A DNA stretch of 64,000 bases, taken from contig JAGLTS010000008.1 in assembly GCA_023135165.1 (NCBI GenBank), positions 1 through 64,000 of the forward strand, in the 5' to 3' direction. Both the position numbers and the translations under genes were made by a program. Source of the stretch: Phycisphaerales bacterium. GTDB taxonomy: Bacteria; Planctomycetota; Phycisphaerae; Phycisphaerales; JAGLTS01. Position 1 is the stretch's first letter, and each line of letters starts with the position of its first letter. This document shows positions 60,924 to 64,000 of this stretch, in pieces. Below the pieces are notes generated by a model. That model saw nothing but the letters and a program-made list of their open reading frames with translations, was not told the DNA's origin and made no database searches.

Positions 60924-61695
60924 CGGCTGTTCTCCTCTCGGCGACATCATACGCATCGACCGGCGGATCGTCGCCCGGCGCCTCCTCCTCGTCGCCCGGC
61001 CGGGTCTGCAGAATCCCATCCATCCCTCGCGATTGAAGGTACCGCACCTGTATCGCGTGCCACGCCTCCCACGCATCGACCTGCTTGCGCCGGTGCCGCA
61101 CCTCGTCCATGAGTTGATACCGCGTCATCTTGGCTGGATCTTTGCGCTCCGTGCTACGGTGCACGCCGAACCGTGAGAGCAGCTTGTCCGTCGCCTTGAG
61201 CCCCAGGATCAACGCAAGCACATACCGCGCAACCTTCATCCCCACGCCGCGCAGCCGAAAGACCCGGCTCGTGCGTGCAAGACGCGCCACACGAAGCGGT
61301 CGCAGGAGTGGCAGCACGATAATCACGATGTCGATCCAGTTGCGCCGGGCATACTCGAAGCGAGACTCGGCGATCATCTCCTTGATGACGAACTCGACGA
61401 GAAACGCCAGCCAGATAGCGGCCTCGGAAATCCGCACCGCCCACCACGTCACGACCGGCGTCGTGTCGGCGTGCTCGTGCAAGTACGTGAAGTCAACGAC
61501 CAGCAACGGCAGAATCAAGATCGCTAGAACGATCATCGGCCAGTGGAAGTACCGGTCCACGCGGGCGCGAAGCCGATCATTCGCGATGACAATGCCCAAC
61601 CCCGGCACGGTCACATAGCGCACGCCGGGTGGCGGCGGCGGAAGCACCGTTCCGCGCGGCACGATCACGGATTGCATCGACTGACGCTCCATCAT
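60817..61695 (-). CDS. Voltage-sensor-domain-only membrane protein
   Basis: 292 residues. Four membrane segments: S1 about 51-72, S2 about 85-107 (EAAIWLAFLVEFVIKEM), S3 about 118-130 (NWIDIVIIVLPLL) and S4 about 131-150, where arginines stand at 132, 135, 138, 141, 144 and 147, plus 149. This is the textbook S4 pattern, with acidic partners D122 (S3), E91/E101 (S2) and D68 (S1). No pore helix or selectivity filter follows; a cytoplasmic helix (about 190-225, MDEVRHRRKQVDAWEAW) and an acidic tail end the protein. Such a sensor could be a proton channel or a voltage-responsive signalling module. ATG 61677 with GGAG is an alternative start. It lies 30 bases downstream of the acetoacetyl-CoA synthetase gene; the last 107 bases overlap the methyltransferase. 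Confidence 0.8.
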   Translation of the reverse strand: MMERQSMQSVIVPRGTVLPPPPPGVRYVTVPGLGIVIANDRLRARVDRYFHWPMIVLAILILPLLVVDFTYLHEHADTTPVVTWWAVRISEAAIWLAFLVEFVIKEMIAESRFEYARRNWIDIVIIVLPLLRPLRVARLARTSRVFRLRGVGMKVARYVLALILGLKATDKLLSRFGVHRSTERKDPAKMTRYQLMDEVRHRRKQVDAWEAWHAIQVRYLQSRGMDGILQTRPGDEEEAPGDDPPVDAYDVAERRTADGGTEEHGVRSTGGLRDAERCDHGGAGPRPDARPG

Positions 61696-61725
61696 CTTCT
61701 ATCACGACGGCCGCACCGACCGGTC

Positions 61726-63684
61726 CTACTCCCGCAAATCGGGCAGATCCTTGTAAAGGTCCAGCGACTCGGGGTTCTTGAGCGCATCGCGGTTCTTCAC
61801 GGGTCGTCCGTGGATCACGTTGCGGACAGCGAGTTCCACCTTCTTCATGCTGATCGTGTACGGGATGTCATCCACCGCGATGATCTTCGCCGGGACGTGG
61901 CGAGGACTGCAATTGCGGCGGATGTTTGTGCGGATCATCTTCACAAGATCGTCAGTGAGCGATTGACCTGCTCGCAGCTTGACGAAGAGGATGACGCGCA
62001 CATCATCATCCCACTCCTGCCCGATGACGAGGCTGTCTTCGATTTCGTCGAGCGGTTCGACTTGGCGGTAGATCTCAGCCGTGCCGATGCGGACGCCGCC
62101 GGGATTGAGCGTCGTGTCGGATCGGCCGAAGATGCGCACGCCGCCGCGGTCGTTGATCGAGATGAAGTCCCCGTGATGCCACACGCCGGGGTATCGGTCG
62201 AAGTACGCCGACCTGTACGCGGCGCCGTCCGGGTCCGCCCAGAAGTAAATCGGCATCGGTGGGAATGCCGCGGCGCAGATGAGTTCACCCGTCTCGTTCA
62301 GAACAGGCGTGCCTGCTTCGCCGTATGCGTGAACATCCATGCCCAGGCATCGGCATTGAATCTCGCCCCGATAGACCGGCCCCATCGGATTGCCCGCAAC
62401 GAAACACCCGTTCAGGTCCGACCCGCCCGAGATCGAACTGAGGCACAGGTCGGCCTTGATGTCGCGGTACACATAGTCGAAGCTCTCATCCGCAAGCGGT
62501 GATCCCGTTGAAAGAATCGCCTTGAGCGTGGCAAGGTCGAACCGCTCCCTCGGCTTCACACCCGCCTTCTCCAGCGCCGCGATGTAGCGAGCGCTCGTGC
62601 CGAAGATCGTGATCTTCTCCTCTTCCGCCAGGCGCATCAGCGCATCAGGATCGGGATGGAAGGGCGACCCGTCGAAGAGCGTCACCGTCGCGCCCAGGCC
62701 GAGCGAACAGACGAGCCAGTTCCACATCATCCAGCCGCACGTCGTGAAGTAGAAGATGTTGTCTTCACGCTTCACATCGCTGTGCAGGCGGAGTTCTTTG
62801 AGTTGGTTGATGAGTACGCCGCCGACCGACTGAACGATGCACTTGGGAAGTCCGGTCGTCCCCGATGAATACATGATGTATAGCGGATGATCGAACGGCA
62901 CCTGCTCGAACTCGATGTCAAGACCGTCCTCATCCGCGATAAAATCCTGATAGTGCACAGCCGCGGGCAGCGATGATGTGTCGGCTCGCTCCTGCATGTA
63001 GGGCACGACGATGATCTTCGGCTTGAATTGAAGCTGCTCGTAGATCCCCGCGACCTTCTCCAGTGATGAGAACTGCTTCCCGCCGTAGGTGTAGCCGTCC
63101 GCGGTGAAGAGGATCTTGGGCTCGATGCGCTGAAAGCGGTCGAGCACGCCCTTGACGCCGAAATCCGGCGAGCAGGACGACCAGATCGCCCCGATGCTTG
63201 TCGCCGCGAGCATGGCGATGACCGTTTCGGGCATGTTCGGCATGAAGCCGACGATCCGGTCGCCCTTGACCACACCCTCCGCGCGTAGCGATGCAGCCAG
63301 TTTTGCGACTTGATTGAAAAGCTCCGCATACGTGAGCGTGCGCGATTGCGTCATCGCCTCACCGCGAAACACAATCGCGGTGCGATCATCGCGGTAGCGC
63401 AGCAGGTTCTCCGCGAAGTTCAGTTCCGCGCCTTGGAACCACATCGCGCCCGGCATCTTCGCCGGATCGTTAATCACCTGATGGTGTGCTTTCGACGCGA
63501 TGATCCCGACATCGTCCCACACCGCCTGCCAGAAGTCTGCGAGATGGTCAATCGACCACTCGTGCAGTTGTTCATACGTTGTGAAGTGCGCAGCGAACCG
63601 GTCGTTGACGCGCTGCATGAACGTAAACATGTTCGTCCGCTTCGCGCGATCGTCAGTCGGGGTCCACATCGGCTGAGGCGTCAT
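61726..63684 (-). CDS. Acetoacetyl-CoA synthetase
   Basis: 652 residues, the typical length for AACS. It activates acetoacetate to acetoacetyl-CoA with ATP and CoA. The adenylate-forming signatures are YIMYSSGTTGLPKCIVQ (the P-loop-like motif), GSPLADESFDY, and GRSDTTLNPGGVRIGTAEIYRQVE for the hinge; the C-terminal lysine lies in the KKVE segment (SMKKVELAVRN). AcsA-like acetyl-CoA synthetases share the fold, but the opening (TPTDDRAKRTNMFTFMQRVN) and the WFQGAELNFAENLL segment are AACS-like. The start is ATG 63684. It is the first gene of a minus-strand series with the voltage-sensor protein and the methyltransferase. Confidence 0.93.
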   Translation of the reverse strand: MTPQPMWTPTDDRAKRTNMFTFMQRVNDRFAAHFTTYEQLHEWSIDHLADFWQAVWDDVGIIASKAHHQVINDPAKMPGAMWFQGAELNFAENLLRYRDDRTAIVFRGEAMTQSRTLTYAELFNQVAKLAASLRAEGVVKGDRIVGFMPNMPETVIAMLAATSIGAIWSSCSPDFGVKGVLDRFQRIEPKILFTADGYTYGGKQFSSLEKVAGIYEQLQFKPKIIVVPYMQERADTSSLPAAVHYQDFIADEDGLDIEFEQVPFDHPLYIMYSSGTTGLPKCIVQSVGGVLINQLKELRLHSDVKREDNIFYFTTCGWMMWNWLVCSLGLGATVTLFDGSPFHPDPDALMRLAEEEKITIFGTSARYIAALEKAGVKPRERFDLATLKAILSTGSPLADESFDYVYRDIKADLCLSSISGGSDLNGCFVAGNPMGPVYRGEIQCRCLGMDVHAYGEAGTPVLNETGELICAAAFPPMPIYFWADPDGAAYRSAYFDRYPGVWHHGDFISINDRGGVRIFGRSDTTLNPGGVRIGTAEIYRQVEPLDEIEDSLVIGQEWDDDVRVILFVKLRAGQSLTDDLVKMIRTNIRRNCSPRHVPAKIIAVDDIPYTISMKKVELAVRNVIHGRPVKNRDALKNPESLDLYKDLPDLRE

Positions 63685-63826
63685 AACATTCGTGCTCCGG
63701 AACGGGTTGCGGCGAAGGGAGGATGATCTCTCGATCTCGCGGCAATCGTACCGGACCGCAGCACCACATGCAGTCGGCGGACAGGTCGCGTGCCGTCCAC
63801 GCTCAGGATCGCAGACCGGACCGACG

Positions 63827-64000
63827 CTACTGCTTCTCCTGCAGCGACAGGACGAGCTGCGCGATGAAATCCACCGCCCGCTCCGGCGACACCACGGCCA
63901 TGTTCAGGACGACGTGGTACATGTCCGGGTCGCCGATGTCCCGCTTGAAGTGATGCTTGATGAACTTGACCCGTACCGCATCCGAGTGTCTCAGCGCGCG
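63827..64000 (-). CDS. Cytidylate-kinase-like protein, C-terminal fragment (cut by window edge)
   Basis: Only the last 57 residues are in the window, ending in a TAG at 63827-63829. They read FKRDIGDPDMYHVVLN followed by VVSPERAVDFIAQLVLSLQ, which matches the end of cytidylate-kinase-like (Cytidylate_kin2) proteins, in which the DPxxYHLVIN segment is typical. The rest lies beyond position 64000. The substrate is not known; these proteins are common in planctomycetes and delta-proteobacteria. Confidence 0.65.
   Translation of the reverse strand, partial: RALRHSDAVRVKFIKHHFKRDIGDPDMYHVVLNMAVVSPERAVDFIAQLVLSLQEKQ

Noticed and set aside
61543-62502. 319-codon plus-strand frame over acetoacetyl-CoA synthetase
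   Set aside because: Antisense to conserved adenylation motifs; composition is the mirror of the real gene.
1-64000. Prophage, transposon, tRNA, rRNA, riboswitch or CRISPR in the window
   Set aside because: No integrase, transposase, terminase, inverted-repeat-flanked element, cloverleaf or direct-repeat array was found by reading both strands; a covariance search would be needed to exclude small RNAs.

Overview
This 64 kb window is GC-rich chromosomal DNA that looks like it comes from a planctomycete, most probably class Phycisphaerae. The evidence is the combination of prepilin-type proteins with a cleavable N-terminal FTLIELL signal and long C-terminal domains, many secreted proteins ending in a dockerin-like DLDGD repeat pair, an ECF sigma/anti-sigma pair, a GH35-type glycosidase, sulfotransferase, a bacterial histone-H1-like protein and a futalosine-pathway (menaquinone) enzyme. 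No rRNA, tRNA, CRISPR array, prophage or insertion sequence was seen.

Layout. 0.2-7.2 kb: a TMEM43-like membrane protein, uppP and mfd (divergent), and a secreted esterase. 7.3-13.2 kb: five tandem pseudopilin-like genes on the minus strand, three of the spacers being copies of each other. 13.4-20.5 kb: threonine dehydrogenase, an RND efflux pair (adaptor plus pump) and an AI-2E/PerM-family permease. 20.8-23.8 kb: two secreted dockerin proteins (beta-helix and a seven-repeat FG-GAP propeller). 24.2-27.9 kb: an ECF sigma factor, its anti-sigma factor and two GT2 glycosyltransferases in one apparent operon, preceded by a run of helically phased A-tracts and a 16-bp palindrome. 27.9-40.1 kb: FabZ-like dehydratase, histone-H1-like protein, isochorismatase-family hydrolase, four more dockerin proteins, a kinase-like phosphotransferase, a peptidoglycan amidase and an ABC-F ATPase. 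40.1-46.2 kb: a minus-strand gene series tpiA-secG-yicC-phosphotransferase-PDZ protein-two membrane-anchored helical-repeat proteins, with palindromes in its spacers. 46.4-53.1 kb: sulfotransferase, mqnE, a giant coiled-coil protein with a Wzz-like membrane part, and a Kef-type antiporter. 53.2-64 kb: a GH35-like protein with substituted catalytic residues, an orphan TolC/adaptor pair, an orphan beta-class DNA methyltransferase overlapping a voltage-sensor-domain-only protein, acetoacetyl-CoA synthetase, and the end of a cytidylate-kinase-like gene.

How it fits together. The housekeeping genes (uppP, mfd, tdh, tpiA, secG, yicC, mqnE) mark this as core chromosome. The rest is largely surface biology: secretion, polysaccharide handling, efflux and pilin-like surface filaments. 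The most unusual items are (i) the amplified pseudopilin array with its duplicated regulatory spacers, (ii) the VSD-only membrane protein with six S4 arginines at every third position and no pore, (iii) the coiled-coil/Wzz-like fusion, (iv) the phased A-tract block upstream of the sigma factor, and (v) a 29-bp hairpin element present three times with a compensatory base-pair change.

Start codons were chosen from Shine-Dalgarno spacing, signal peptides and family conservation; several genes start with GTG. Functions are assigned from motifs read by eye, without database searches.
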